Below, one piece after another: positions 22,967 through 33,782 of a stretch of 64,000 nt of DNA. Origin of the DNA: Watersipora subatra (taxonomy: Eukaryota; Bryozoa; Gymnolaemata; Cheilostomatida; Watersiporidae). Every line of letters begins with the position of its first letter. The stretch's first letter is position 1. The position numbers and the translations under genes were made by a program. The stretch is taken from NCBI RefSeq assembly GCF_963576615.1, contig NC_088712.1, positions 12,592,541 through 12,656,540 of the forward strand, written 5' to 3'. Under the pieces are notes generated by a model. That model ran no database searches. It was not told the DNA's origin and saw only the letters and a list, made by a program, of their open reading frames with translations.

Positions 22967-23178
22967 GAAAAGGTTGTGTGCATACCGCAATCTTGTGTTT
23001 TGGTTTATGCCGCAAATCTTGTTTGCAAGTCTGCAAACTCTTCTTCATCATCCGTTGGTGGGAAAAGAGCCCGAATCTTAGACACCAAGCATGCAGGTAG
23101 AGGCCGTCGCTCACGGCGACAAATTTGCGGCATAAGCCAAAACACAAGCTTGCAGTATGCACACAACCTTTGTAACAA
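22967..23178. repeat. Internal inverted repeat of the Kolobok-like element
   Basis: AAGGTTGTGTGCATAC(C/T)GCAA at about 22971 and its reverse complement at about 23150-23172 are the inner marks of arms of about 50-55 bases, roughly 90 percent complementary, around a spacer of about 95 bases. The right arm starts where the last recognisable transposase exon loses similarity (after the ITTD motif). Copy 2 has the same structure at about 58356-58567, so it predates their split. Confidence 0.75.
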
Positions 23179-25138
23179 CATCCGTTGTAATGGACCTCAC
23201 TCTCAGGCCGTGGGAAATTAGATCGGACTGGCATCGCTTGAAGCCTTTCAGCTCCATGGTGTTAGAGCTGGTGGTCTCTGTTGACTGCAAAGTAAAGAAA
23301 GTTACGACCAACAATTACTTTCACATTATTTGAATGAACTATTTAGCTAGATGAGCAACTTCATGTTTATGTATTGATAACTACTAAAAAATTTGGGTTT
23401 TTGTCAGGCTGTGAAGTAAAAACTGTCAAAGTTTTACCTTGACAAGATGGCTGCTGACTATTAAACCGCAGCTCTGATCCATCATAGTGTAGGCTCTGTA
23501 TAGTGAGCAATGCCCCGGACTATCGCATCTACCGTCACCTGCCAAATCAAGCTCCCAATCGATTGCTGCCATCAATCCCTCGTTATGCAGGGTGTACTGC
23601 TCAGCAATACACTGCAAAATATTGTAAAACTTCATTATACAAGATTAATTTGTATCATTATCATTAGTTTAAGAATGTAGAATCCTCTTCCCCCTTTTTG
23701 TGCTATATTATGATGAAGAATCAGAATTTTGAATTATAATATATTTTGCTTGAAGGATGACATATTTTCATTTAAAAAAAAAAATTGTTTCTAAATGTTG
23801 TTATTCAATTAGTGTGCCAAGCTTTTACTCACATTTTCCAAGTTTATGAGTAAATATTAACACTCACACCATGTAAGTATTCTCTTTGTTGGTAGAGGCA
23901 AACGCTGTGGCTTGGTATTGCGATGTTCAGGAGCGACAGAAAACGGAGGTTCTGCGTAAGGCATCCGCCAGAAAAGAGTGATGCAGCTGCCAGCAGGGGG
24001 TTGATGACGTGAGCTCTGTTCACCCTGGCAGTTGTTTCCCAAGTGTACGATCGGTGACAGGAGGCACATGTAACCTTGAACTCTACCCATCCGCCTTCTC
24101 GCACCATCGTGAATGAGCAGGGGAGGGCGCAGGTGTGACAGTGAAATAGTCGCTGGAGTGCTGTCACACTTACTATTATTTTCTCCTCTTTGAAGGAGGA
24201 TTCGGTTCTGAAATCACAACACAATAGTTGACTTGCAATAAGATTTGTACAATATCATTTCCTGTTATTATATCATATTTGCTTGATCAGAAAAAGAATA
24301 AATATATAGCCATGCAATCATGACACAGATTTTACAAAACCCTATCAGAATCCATGATATTGTAAACATAAAATGTGAGTAATAACTCTATGGATATTTT
24401 TTATATTTTGTCAAGTTTGGTTTAGTTCAGCTCTATCTTACATGTAATTGGAGAGCGTTTGATGCTGGCCAACATAGCGCTCAAACTCTTCCCAGTCTTC
24501 AGTGGTTGGCACAAACTCTTCATCTAATACTAATAATAATCAACTAATAATATTAATATGCTATTAACGATGATACCAGAAAATGACAATAACTATTTTA
24601 TATAACATATCTATAAGTGAGTGGGGTTAAGAAATTTGGCGAAATTAATCGTGAAACAACATTATTTTATCAATTATATATTAATATATTACGTTTTACA
24701 GATAGATATGCAGTATGAATTAGTTTTGTTATTATAATAAGAATAATACACGTAATTAAAATGATAAAATACTAATAATATAATATTACAATTAAATGAC
24801 ATTAATATTGTTATATTAAATATAGATTAATACAGTACTATTAGGAGAATACTAGATAATAACCCGAGTTACAACTACTAATACAAGTAGTTCATAAAAT
24901 AAATTACTCACGTGCTTTGGTGATATGTGGAGTATGCAAACAGGTTAGAAAACATGTCGTCTTTGAACTGGCGAAAACAAAGGTAAGAGTAAGCAGGCGA
25001 ATAAATAAAGTTTGTCACATCCAGCTTCACCCAGTTGCTCCACGCCCGGTGAAGGTCTGGTCTTTTCTCAGCTCTTGGCCAAAAAAAGGTGCTTCTCAGC
25101 TTGGCAGCTGCACAAACACTAAGTGGCGCGTTAAACAT
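23170..25138 (-). pseudogene. Kolobok-like transposase, spliced and truncated (copy 1)
   Basis: Minus-strand exons can be followed. 25138-24912 is a decayed THAP-type DNA-binding exon (AAKLRSTFF, HRAWSNWVKLD, YLCFRQFKDD; the zinc ligands are partly lost). 24523-24442 is an acidic linker. 24207-23868 has CHTC, CASC, NPLLAAASLFSGG and QREYL. 23611-23438 has LAGDGRCDSPGHC and YTMMD, the first catalytic Asp region. From 23284 an exon carries MELKGFKRC and RSITTD. Donors and acceptors agree in phase from the linker onward. The join between the first two exons does not fit, so an exon may be missing there. After ITTD the expected D-x-WH region and the rest of the catalytic core are absent, and only about 400 bp remain before the opposed gene. 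It cannot encode an active enzyme. Confidence 0.7.
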
Positions 25139-25767
25139 GACGAATTGAAATGAACAAGTTTAATATGAGATAGCGTGTTTGCTATTTGCGATAGATCAAA
25201 CTTGAACTGAAACTAACATTATCTGATCATGTGACTTACAATTCCCGCTATATGGCGCGAAAAATTTCTACAGCATTTTTCAACCATCATAGCGGACCAA
25301 AAGGCTCATCATTTTTATCAGAGAATGATATGCAATCGTTCAAGCTAAGCTTAAAAAATTAAACATATTTTTATGCTATGTTTTGAGATATCAGTGCTCA
25401 AAGTTGCAGCATTACGATGCCGATAAAATAGACGCGTAAGAACAATAGACATGGTTTTTATCGCAAGCGTGAAGTATATTTGTGAAAATAGTTCGACGAA
25501 TAAGGATGCATGAATGTGTAAACATAAACTATCTCGCACACATTTTAGCCGTTTTAGCACACATACGTCACATTTTAGCCGTTTTGGAAAACGAATCCGA
25601 ACTAGGGCGGTCTCGTGTGGCTGCGATTTTCTGTTCGTTTTTAGCTTTTACGAGCTTTTAATCACATTCCCACATATTTGGCACTTACAACACAATAGAG
25701 TAAGACATGGCGAATCTTTTGATACCAAATAACTGTAATGTGAATTTTGTTGCAAGTCAACCTTTAA

Positions 25768-26511
25768 GGTGAATACAACCAGATGTGGTGCAGAGGTGAG
25801 ATATTCCTATCACTGTACTTCATGTACCTACAAACAATGAACATAGGAAATCACTACACTGTCTTATCTATATCAATGAGCAATACAACGGAATATTTCA
25901 CAAACCGACATTACTAAGATTTTACAAATACATGTATGCAAGGAATTCAACAACAAACAGAATCAGCTATGCAATTGAGTCTGACTCAACAAAACCTGCA
26001 GTTCATAGTTTTGTGACTATTGTGTTTCTATGAAAATAGCAGAGGCCATCCAAAATTAACAACTACAAGTTCTACAGGTAAAATGTCTTGTATAACAGCA
26101 AAGAGAGATGGCTGCAGAATAATCTTTTATACATTTATCTTAACAAGCCTTTTTGTTAAAACTAACATTCACCAGCAGAATAGGCCTACTACTAGACAAG
26201 CTAAATTCATCAAATTTAAAAGTGTTAAATAAATGTTCTAACAGTTTAAAAGGATAGGGCTAGCTAGATAGTATTCTACTAACATCTTGCATATCACAAA
26301 GAGAAGTCTTGTGAGTTGAGTATCACAAGAAAATGGAAAGAAATCGCTGACTTTGAATTCACTGCAGCTGACTCTAGTGATAAACACTTGTGTGTATGTA
26401 CTTGGAGTGCTTAATATTTGCTTCTGCTGCTTTGTCATGACTGTCTAGGAGAGTACAAGCTAATATTTAAATTTAACACCAAAAGGAACGATAAAGTACT
26501 TTGAATTTTAA
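25768..26511. other. No gene recognised
   Basis: AT-rich sequence between two TTAA insertions. The frames are short and without recognisable motifs, and I see no repeat ends. Confidence 0.4.
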
Positions 26512-26658
26512 CCCTTTGAACCCTAATGACCAGCATTCCATAGGGTGTGTCAGAAACCTAACAACTGGAATACCGACATTCACACGATAATGTTTACATA
26601 TATGCTGCTTATAAGTGACAGTGTAAACCAATCAAATTAATTGTTGAACAGGCATTAG

Positions 26659-27040
26659 TAGTCTGGTGGCCACAGGGCATTTTTGTGTCGTTTTTTTGCC
26701 AAGGAGGCACGACAATAGGGTATAACGATTTTTAAGTTTAATAGATAGAATAAAGCATTCCATAATTTATTTACTATACCTACCGGAGATATTGTTGTCA
26801 AGCAGTGATTATTTGCCATTAAAAGGTGAGTAGAAATACATAAATAAGATCTTCTTTGCGCCGTGCGCAATTAGCCAAATCAGCCAATCAGCTCCGTAAA
26901 CATAAATCTATGCCTTTTTTTTATACGAAGCGAAGCGTATTTGCTGTCCTCGATGACACATAGGTGCTTAGTCTGTTTCCGCTATAGCCTTGTCAGAAAC
27001 TGCCATCAACGTTAGTAGTAGCAGCGAAATTTAATATCTC
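26659..27040. repeat. Left long terminal inverted repeat of the 7.5-kb element
   Basis: After the 19-base perfect terminus, shared blocks with the other end (read in reverse complement) include GCCATTAAAAGG, AATCAGC(C/T)AATCAG, TAGTCTGTTTCCG, CTTGTCAG and GT(T/A/G)GTAGTAGCAG, in the same order. Spacing differs by indels, so the repeat is old or under weak constraint. Confidence 0.75.
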
Positions 27041-27456
27041 TATTTAAATTGATTACCACGGCTAGCTATTAAGGATTACATAATTCATTATAAGCAAATT
27101 CTACCTTCTAAGAAGCCAACAAGCCTTACTAACTGAAAAAAGCCGATAATCTAAAGTTTTTTTATGAGATGTAGAGCACCATCTACAAACAGTCAGATAC
27201 GTCCGCAGCAAACCAATTTAAGCCATCGTAGCCACTCGCAGTGTTTGCAAATGCAAATGCCACACCGAATGCTCTCTAAGAACTGCTAGTGAGTCGAAAG
27301 AACAAAGAGCTTCTCAAGTTGCAAAGAATCTCAAACCTCTGCAAAAATTAAGGTGAGATGGTAGCAAACTCATTTGCTTGATACTTCAATAAATAATCAA
27401 AACATCGAAAACTTGCAATCGATTCTAAAAAGCATATTGCAAAGTATTTACTAAAA

Positions 27457-29285
27457 CTATTGCATATAATATTGAAGCTCATCATCACTGTCTGTGTTAT
27501 TACCATCCTCAATCTCGTCGTTCATTTCATTGCTGCAGTCTACACAACCACACAGACTTGTGCAAACTAAAGATGCAGTTTTGCAAGAGCATCGGCTTTT
27601 GCATCTACTCTTTTTGCATGAGCAACTATTCCATTGGACCAACTGCCTGGGAATAGCTCTGTGTCCATCAGGAAACCACTGCACTGAAATGCCATCATCT
27701 TTTTACTCCAGCCATGATTTGTGGGATCAGGTGGCATGATTAATGGTTGAATTGCCCGCTGCCATATTGCTGCTTGATAGTTGACCCTCATTAAATGCTG
27801 ACGGAGAGAAGCTTCTGTTGGTGGAAGCATTTTCTCATAAGATGCTCTTGATGAGAACAACCTGTATCTCGCATCAGCTATATTTGTGGAATCAGGTTGG
27901 CCATAAAGATGCAGTGTTGAGCGTGCCAATGCGTTGAACAACTCTTCATCCAAGTCCCAAGATTTGCCTGGGTCAGGGAAAGGCGACCTATATGTTTCAT
28001 TTGTAAGGAGGAGTTTGAAATGAGTGATCTTGCCTTTTCCTGAAAAGGAGCTGGTTGTGTCACAACCGGAAAAGGCATGAAGCCCAAGTAGACATGAATC
28101 AATATCAGTACCCAGTGTCTCGCTGATCTTAGTGCAGTTGAGAATGCGACACCTATTTCTAGTGCCAGTAAAAAAGTATAAACCTCTTTTCAGCTCTGTA
28201 GCGAATCGGATGCAGAGAATGGCCACATCAGTGTCAGGTGACCATATGACCGCTGGGCCGATGTTCTCTGCATTCGAGTGAGCAGCATGTAACAACATTC
28301 GAGTATCTGCCTCCTCATGATCAGAGACTAGGTCTGGCTGAGAGTCTGAAACAGGAAAGCTGTTTTTACTAAATGAAAGTCGCTCACAACAATCAGCAAT
28401 CCCGATATATAGCATAAGAGAGTCTTGGAGCGTGCAATGCTTAAATTGCGATCGTAAAAAGTCTTGCAAAGCTGACTTGTTGCGGCCACTCGCTAAGAAT
28501 TTAGTCCATTGTTTTGGTATTTTTTGCTGAGCCCCATAAAGGGTTATAACCTCAGGCTGTTTGCTAGCCACACGGTGAGATCGCTCAGCATTTTTGATAG
28601 AGTTCTGCAAATATCGATCACCAATCAAGTCTACTCTTCTTGCTTTGTAGGCTTTGGCCAAGCTGCAGAGCTGATACAACACTTTTTGGGCTAGCTCTCC
28701 AAAAGTATTAGGAAGACTGCTTCTGGGTAAGGCATGAATGAATGCCATACAGTCTACAATCAGAGAACAGTCTTCAGGCACAGCTTCGACAAGCGAGTCT
28801 TCTTTGCAGTGGTTTTCGATTGCGTGAAGAAGATGAGCTTTTACACATTTGCTAAGCCCAGCTCCATCGTGTGATGAAAGGGCTGGTGGTGTAGACGACA
28901 GTGAGTAGCCAAGGATTTGCTTCATGTCTATATCTCGCTGCATGCTGACCGCAAGCAATCGACCGAAAATATTGCGATTGGCGATGATGCTTTTCTTTTG
29001 ACAGGCTTTGTTGGCTGCGTTCTTAGGAGCTGTTGCAAAAGTTTGAAGTTTTTCTTGATGGTACTGAATATAGAACCCTGCTCATCTTGCAAACGCTCTT
29101 TCAGATATGTCTCAACTTGGGTTTCGCCAACGATATCAGCTGACAGAAGACTTTGCTGTTGAGTTGCATTGGCTGTAACACCAGAGCTGAGTGAAACGAG
29201 CGTGTCTTGATGGTGTGTCCAGGGGTTGACCATTGACTCAACAGTATCAATAAGGTTGTTGGTAGCCTTTTCATCTTCTTTGACT
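27457..29285 (-). CDS. Exon 8: FEN1/XPG-like nuclease region and C-terminal CXC motif
   Basis: After a short start in one frame (to about 28990) the exon continues in a second frame from about 28985 to 27705. Landmarks in order are LIVDCMAFIHAL (Asp at about 28754), RRVDLIGDRY, SDHEEADTRML (acidic cluster at about 28305-28316), WSPDTDVAIL (two Asp at about 28229-28235) and GLHAFSGCDTT (Asp at about 28061). Their order and spacing resemble the acidic metal-binding residues of FEN1/XPG nucleases, including the GCD of the helical region. After the A-run shift at 27700-27704 a third frame carries a Tesmin/TSO1-type CXC motif (27624-27530; ten cysteines from CSCKK to CVDCSN) and ends acidic. Predicted role: DNA cleavage plus DNA binding during transposition. 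Confidence 0.65.
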
Positions 29286-29468
29286 CTGAAAATGTAATTG
29301 AGTGAAAATCATTACAAAAGTTATGCAAGCCATACTGTATACATGAGAATTCTATGTAATATACGATGTATTTACTTTAAATTAATTTTTGTACTTGCAG
29401 CTTGAGTATGCAGACGCATTCATTTGGTAAATGGTCAACGGATGGATAAGATACAAAAAGAAGCATAC

Positions 29469-29928
29469 CGTGAATCATCTAATTCTTTGTGAAGCTGCAA
29501 CCCACTACTGACTCCAGCCATAACTTCACAGCATTGAGTTACAGCTGCTTTACCAGGATGAGCAAGAACCCATCGTTCGATTGCACCTACAAACAGAGAG
29601 TCAGTCACATTTAACCACTCATGAGTGTAAAAAATATAGAAGCTGTCATGCACAAAATAATAACAGCACAGAATAGCTGATGCTCAGTTAAGTTCTGATG
29701 GTTAATGGCGACTTACCTTTAGTAAGTGTTATGCCTTTAATGCCCCCGCTAGCCTTCGACTCACGATTGATGGTTTGTTCGATTACTTGATCAGCGGCCA
29801 CCGAGTTAAACCCATGGTTGGAGTGTCGGCGCACGGTCCATGAGCCAGGTACTTTCTGGAGCTGAGATGCCAGCCATGGATGGGATTTATCCATGTTCCT
29901 CATCTCAAGCCAGTATACAGTGGCATAC
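29469..29928 (-). CDS. Exons 6-7: linker with VIEQTINRE-SKASGGIKG motif
   Basis: Exon 6 (29928-29717) starts YATVYWLEM and contains SWTVRRHSNHGFNSVAADQV, QTINRESKASGGIKGI. Exon 7 (29586-29469) contains GAIERWVLAHPGKAAVTQCC and HKELDDS. The junctions R|Y (AG|G), K|G (G|GT) and R|V (CG|A) are all in phase with neighbours. Both exons are unbroken. The Q-x-I-N-R and GGIKG segments are strongly conserved in this protein family. Their role is not known to me. Confidence 0.65.
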
Positions 29929-30043
29929 CTGTAGGTGGTAAGCGTACAATGTGAATGAATGCAAAATAAACAATGCACAGCTCTGTTTGTGTGTACGCTG
30001 CATATCTTCTTGTAAATTAATTCAACTGGTCTTTCATACTAAC

Positions 30044-31862
30044 CTGGCATAGTTCACCCTGTCATAGGCAAAGAAATATTTCAACATTAGCCGTACTGTA
30101 CGAAGGTGCTCCTGCCAATTGCTCTCTCTTGTAGCTCGGAGAAAAGTGAGCAGTAGGCGTACCATCTCTAAGTACCCATTCCAAAATCTGTAAGTGGGGC
30201 TTTCGGCACACCGCATGCTAATATATTGAAAAAACTCTTCTTCAAATTCTCCTAGCTCTGGTACAGTATCTGGATTTTGCAGCATACAATTTGAGAGACT
30301 AGCAAGTCTATCAGAAGTATCTTGGTTTTTTTCTTGTGATGAAAGAAACTCGGAAAGCTGCATGTGTGCCAAAGCTTCGTATAGCAGTTTATGACATTGT
30401 ACGCTTCTGTTGTACATGCGACCAGATAACACACCACTCAATGAGCCACTTGCACAGACATTGGATTCTACAAAAATATCCTCAAGCCCAGACATGGAAA
30501 ATCGCTTGCCAAGCACTCCTAGAAAAGTCATTGCAGTGTGAAATTCTCCCATTCTTACTACCAGACGTTTGCTGAATGCACGGTCTTGCCAGCGAATCTG
30601 CTGTGCCTTAGCATAGATTGCTTGATCAAATACAACAAAGATATTTTCAGCTTCAAGAAGGTCTGCAATCTGAATAGCATTGACCAAAATGCATTTTACT
30701 GTTGATAACTCTGTAGGTGAGGCCCTGATCACTGGGAGATAGGATAGCTGAGATGTTGGCAGTGGAGATGAACGCTGGATATTGAATCCTGTCCAACCTG
30801 GAAAGGAACCAGATGGACTGTTAAGTTTGGCAATGATGTAAAACAGTTCTTTGGTAAATGAGTATCTAGAGATTTGTGTTGAAGCATTGTGAGCGCTGAA
30901 GATTTCTGCAGTTGTCAATGCAGGACCTTTTTTGGCAGCCAAAAGAAATGGCTGCAAATTTGCAGGGGTTTCTTGAAATTTCCTCAATCTTTTGCTGATC
31001 TTCTCAGTGCCGGAGCAAACTATTTCATGATGACAAGGGTAAGCAGTCTGTAATGAGCATGATATTGACTGAAATGCGATCCCGTTGGTGAAATGGGTAG
31101 TTCCAGCGCCACTCAGGGTTTGCTCAGAAAAATCAATATTGTCATAAACAAGCGTGGTAATACTGTTCCTAGAAAATGTATCAGGAATGCCAAATGTTTT
31201 TGACGTTTTTTGCTGATTGGCCAGTGAAGTCTTTAAGCGAAGAGAAGAGTCATAGCTAACTGAATGTCCAAGCCCACACAACAATTGGGCAACTTGTTTG
31301 GAGCCAGTAATATGTCTGACAGAAAGACCGAGAGCAAGACTTTTAGGAGTCTGCGTGCGAGAGTTTCCAAGGCTAACTATATCTTGAGAAATAGACAAAA
31401 CTTTGAGTTTGCTTGCTTTATCCAGTGGTAAATGCATACCAGGCTCAGGCACATTAGCTGATAATCCAGTGATGAGGGCAATCAAGTTGAATAAGCTGAC
31501 AGGGATAGCTGCCTCACAGGCTTCAAGATTCAAGTCATTGACAGTAGGAGGCCATGACATCTGATGAGGTTTATGGTGCTTAATATCATTTTTGATGCTC
31601 ATAGCAGTGTGGTAAGTTTTGCAGTCGACTAGTTCCAGCAAAGGTGTGCGATGGCTCAAAGGAGTCATCAAGTAAAAATGTGTTGTCGGCATCATCATTC
31701 TCTTTGTTACAGCATGCAAGCTGCAAGTTACTTTCATCAACAAGATCTGTCATCTCAGCATCAACAGCACAAACCAAATCGCTGACGTTTGGGATTGATG
31801 ACGGTAATAATTTGATAGTATCCTTGAAGTATTTCTGAAGGCGATACCTCACCATCTGACGC
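30044..31862 (-). CDS. Exon 5: large central domain
   Basis: This 1819-bp exon encodes most of the middle of the protein. From about 31615 it stays in one frame to the donor at 30043, with no stop. Recognisable family landmarks are GLSVRHITGSKQVAQLL, LGHSVSYDS, VYDNIDFSEQTLSGAGTTH and, near the end, a helical stretch closing with FFAYDRVNYAR at the splice junction. I know no enzymatic assignment for this domain. Its acidic positions (the DNIDF motif) could be catalytic in a transposase-type fold, but that is a guess. The first 60 or so codons lie in another frame, upstream of the shift near 31600-31690. Confidence 0.65.
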
Positions 31863-31967
31863 CTAATAAAAACCAAGTCATTATAAAGTATGCTTTGTTT
31901 TTTAAATTATCCGCAAAGGTAGCAAATGAGAACTCTAAGGAGTTTTTAATCTTATAGTAAAACATAC

Positions 31968-33753
31968 GTGTACTTGCTGTCAGGATCACAAAATGAGTTC
32001 AATCGCTGTACAAGGTCACTGAGTCTATAGGCAGTGTGTTGCTCCAGAACCTCCTTAGTCAAGATTTAATGGGAAAACTTCTCCCAAGCATAAGTTTCAG
32101 GATCATGTCTAAAACACATCCATCAATGAACTGTTCAAAAAATTTGGAGCATACTTCAGAACAATACATCTAGTGCATTCATCATATGAATACGCCGCAC
32201 CAATCAAACCTTCACAAAGTATATGGTAATAGTGTAATAGAGAAAACACATAGAAAAACTATTTGTGACTCAGTAAATCTCTGTGATTGAAGGCTCAAGA
32301 GCAAACCACCAGTTGTTAGTAAATAGGAGTTAAGGGTAAACACAAATTGATGGTTAAGCAATTAGGTTAGTGATGTGATATTCTAACCATTGTATCTTCA
32401 TACAGCTATAGCTATTCACTACATTTGCAACTTACCCAAGAACAGTGATCACAGTGATCTGAATAAAACATGAGCAAAGTAAGCAGTGCATTCTATTCTT
32501 TGATTGAGGACAAGATATCACACTGCACTTGCGATACTAAAAATTGTTTTTGGAACATTCAATTGTGCTCTATGCAGTTCATCGAATATTGTGAGCTAAA
32601 CTTACTGATTTTCATTTGTGTCGGGAACTGTTTGCGCATACACTATGCGACAATATTCCCTTCTGCAGGAACGATGGTAGCGGACCTCTTTAGCTATACA
32701 ACTCCCTTGCAGTAGAGTTAGCATGGCTGCATCATTTCTTACCTTGGCTGCTTCTAGCAACCTACCTGTAGAGATTACATTCAAAAAAGATGCACTTGAA
32801 CTTTCATATTTGCAATAACCAGTCAAAACAAAAGACAACAAAACATACTATCATGCATAAGAGAACTTTTAAGGCCAAGCAAATTATTAAGTGATGTTCC
32901 TGTACAAAGTGATCTATGACACAGGCTCTGATAAATGTTTCAACGTACCTGCATCATCTTTCCGATCAGTCATACATAGAATGTCATTAACTCGTTTGTG
33001 TGTGACAGTATCTTCTACTAGCTTTGTTTCTAATTTGCATACAACACACATTTTGGGAAGAACAGCCATGCGTTGCGGGATCAGGCTGGAAGACCGAAGG
33101 AACTTGGTAGGTTTTGAGCCTGCGAGCGGAGATATGCCCGACTCAACAGGCATCTGTAGTTGCAAAAATATAGACCATATGGCAATAATATTTAATGAAA
33201 AAGAAACAGTAGCATGTTGTGGCTACTTAGATGTAAGATGATCAGTCAGGCGGTTGACAATCACTTATTGTAATCTAACATTCAGAGTTATCACTCATTG
33301 TTACAGGTGACACCAACAGATGATAGTCTAACAATGAGCTGCATTGTTTTGAAAAATAAATGATTAAGAGAATGCAAAATGCTTCAATAGAGGAATACAT
33401 CTGCTCCTTGATTGATAATCATTTGATTATTTATTGAAGAACAAAGTAAAATTAGTTTGCTATTTTTTCACCTTAATTTCTTCAGGAGGTTTGAGATTCT
33501 TTGCAACTTGAAAAGCTCTCTGATACTTTGAGTCGCTGGCAAACCTAATCCAACATCCAGCGTGGTATTTGCATGAGTTAAGCTGTGTGAGCTGTTGGGA
33601 TGACTTTAGTCTTTTTGCTATGGATCGCTCAGGCTCTTTGTAGATTGTGCTCCACAGCTCGCAAAAACGCTCGATTATTGTTTTTTTGCTATTACTAAGG
33701 CTTATTAGCTCACTCGAATGTGGTATTTGATTATAGTGGATTACGCAATCCAT
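31968..33753 (-). CDS. Exons 1-4: N-terminal Cys/His-rich region
   Basis: Exon 1 (33753-33472) contains SCKYHAGCWIRFAS, exon 2 (33153-32949) MCVVCKLETK, and exon 3 (32765-32606) AAKVRNDAAML and YHRSCRREYCR. Together they form a spaced set of Cys and His pairs typical of a zinc-binding, probably DNA-binding module at the start of this protein family. Exon 4 (32108-31968) is alpha-helical in character and carries the in-frame TAA between FSH and ILTKEV. The start at 33753 is the first Met of an open frame and lies about 390 bp inside the right element end. Junctions: AAG|ATG (phase 0), G|GT (phase 1), CA|A (phase 2), AC|G (phase 2). Confidence 0.65.
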
Positions 33754-33782
33754 GATAGCTATCTTTGGAAATTAGTATAAAT

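Larger units (their letters stand above)
21707..25763. mobile_element. Kolobok-like TTAA element, copy 1 (4057 bp)
   Basis: TTAA at 21703-21706 and at 25764-25767 border the element. The ends AGGTTGACTTGCAACAAAAT are inverted copies that continue for about 115 bases with few differences. Inside are a plus-strand gene fragment with a P2X7-type cysteine domain and a minus-strand spliced fragment with a THAP-like exon and a DGRCDSPGH motif, as in Kolobok-type transposons. The downstream catalytic part is missing, so the copy is defective. It is about 98-99 percent identical by eye to 57099-61139, with differences limited to scattered substitutions and small indels. Confidence 0.8.
27457..33753 (-). 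pseudogene. Eight-exon transposon protein: zinc fingers, central domain, FEN1-like region, CXC motif
   Basis: Minus-strand exons are 33753-33472, 33153-32949, 32765-32606, 32108-31968, 31862-30044, 29928-29717, 29586-29469 and 29285-27457. All introns are GT-AG and all seven junction phases fit, giving about 1590 codons. Breaks: TAA in frame in exon 4 (at about 32069), a +1/-2-type shift in exon 5 (between about 31600 and 31690), and two single missing-base shifts in exon 8, in A-runs at 28991-28999 and 27700-27704. The exon lengths add up to whole codons once exactly these three shifts are allowed for. The protein type is familiar from many invertebrate genomes as repeated, uncharacterised proteins. 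I infer that it is the recombinase of the surrounding element. Function is not proven. Confidence 0.75.

Noticed and set aside
22930..23234. 100-codon minus-strand frame in both Kolobok-like copies
   Set aside because: It runs through the internal inverted repeat in a frame different from the transposase exons and has no motif. It is open by chance and preserved only because the copies are young.
32891..33241. 116-codon plus-strand frame
   Set aside because: It is antisense to exon 2 of the eight-exon gene, whose splice phases and cysteine motif support the minus strand.
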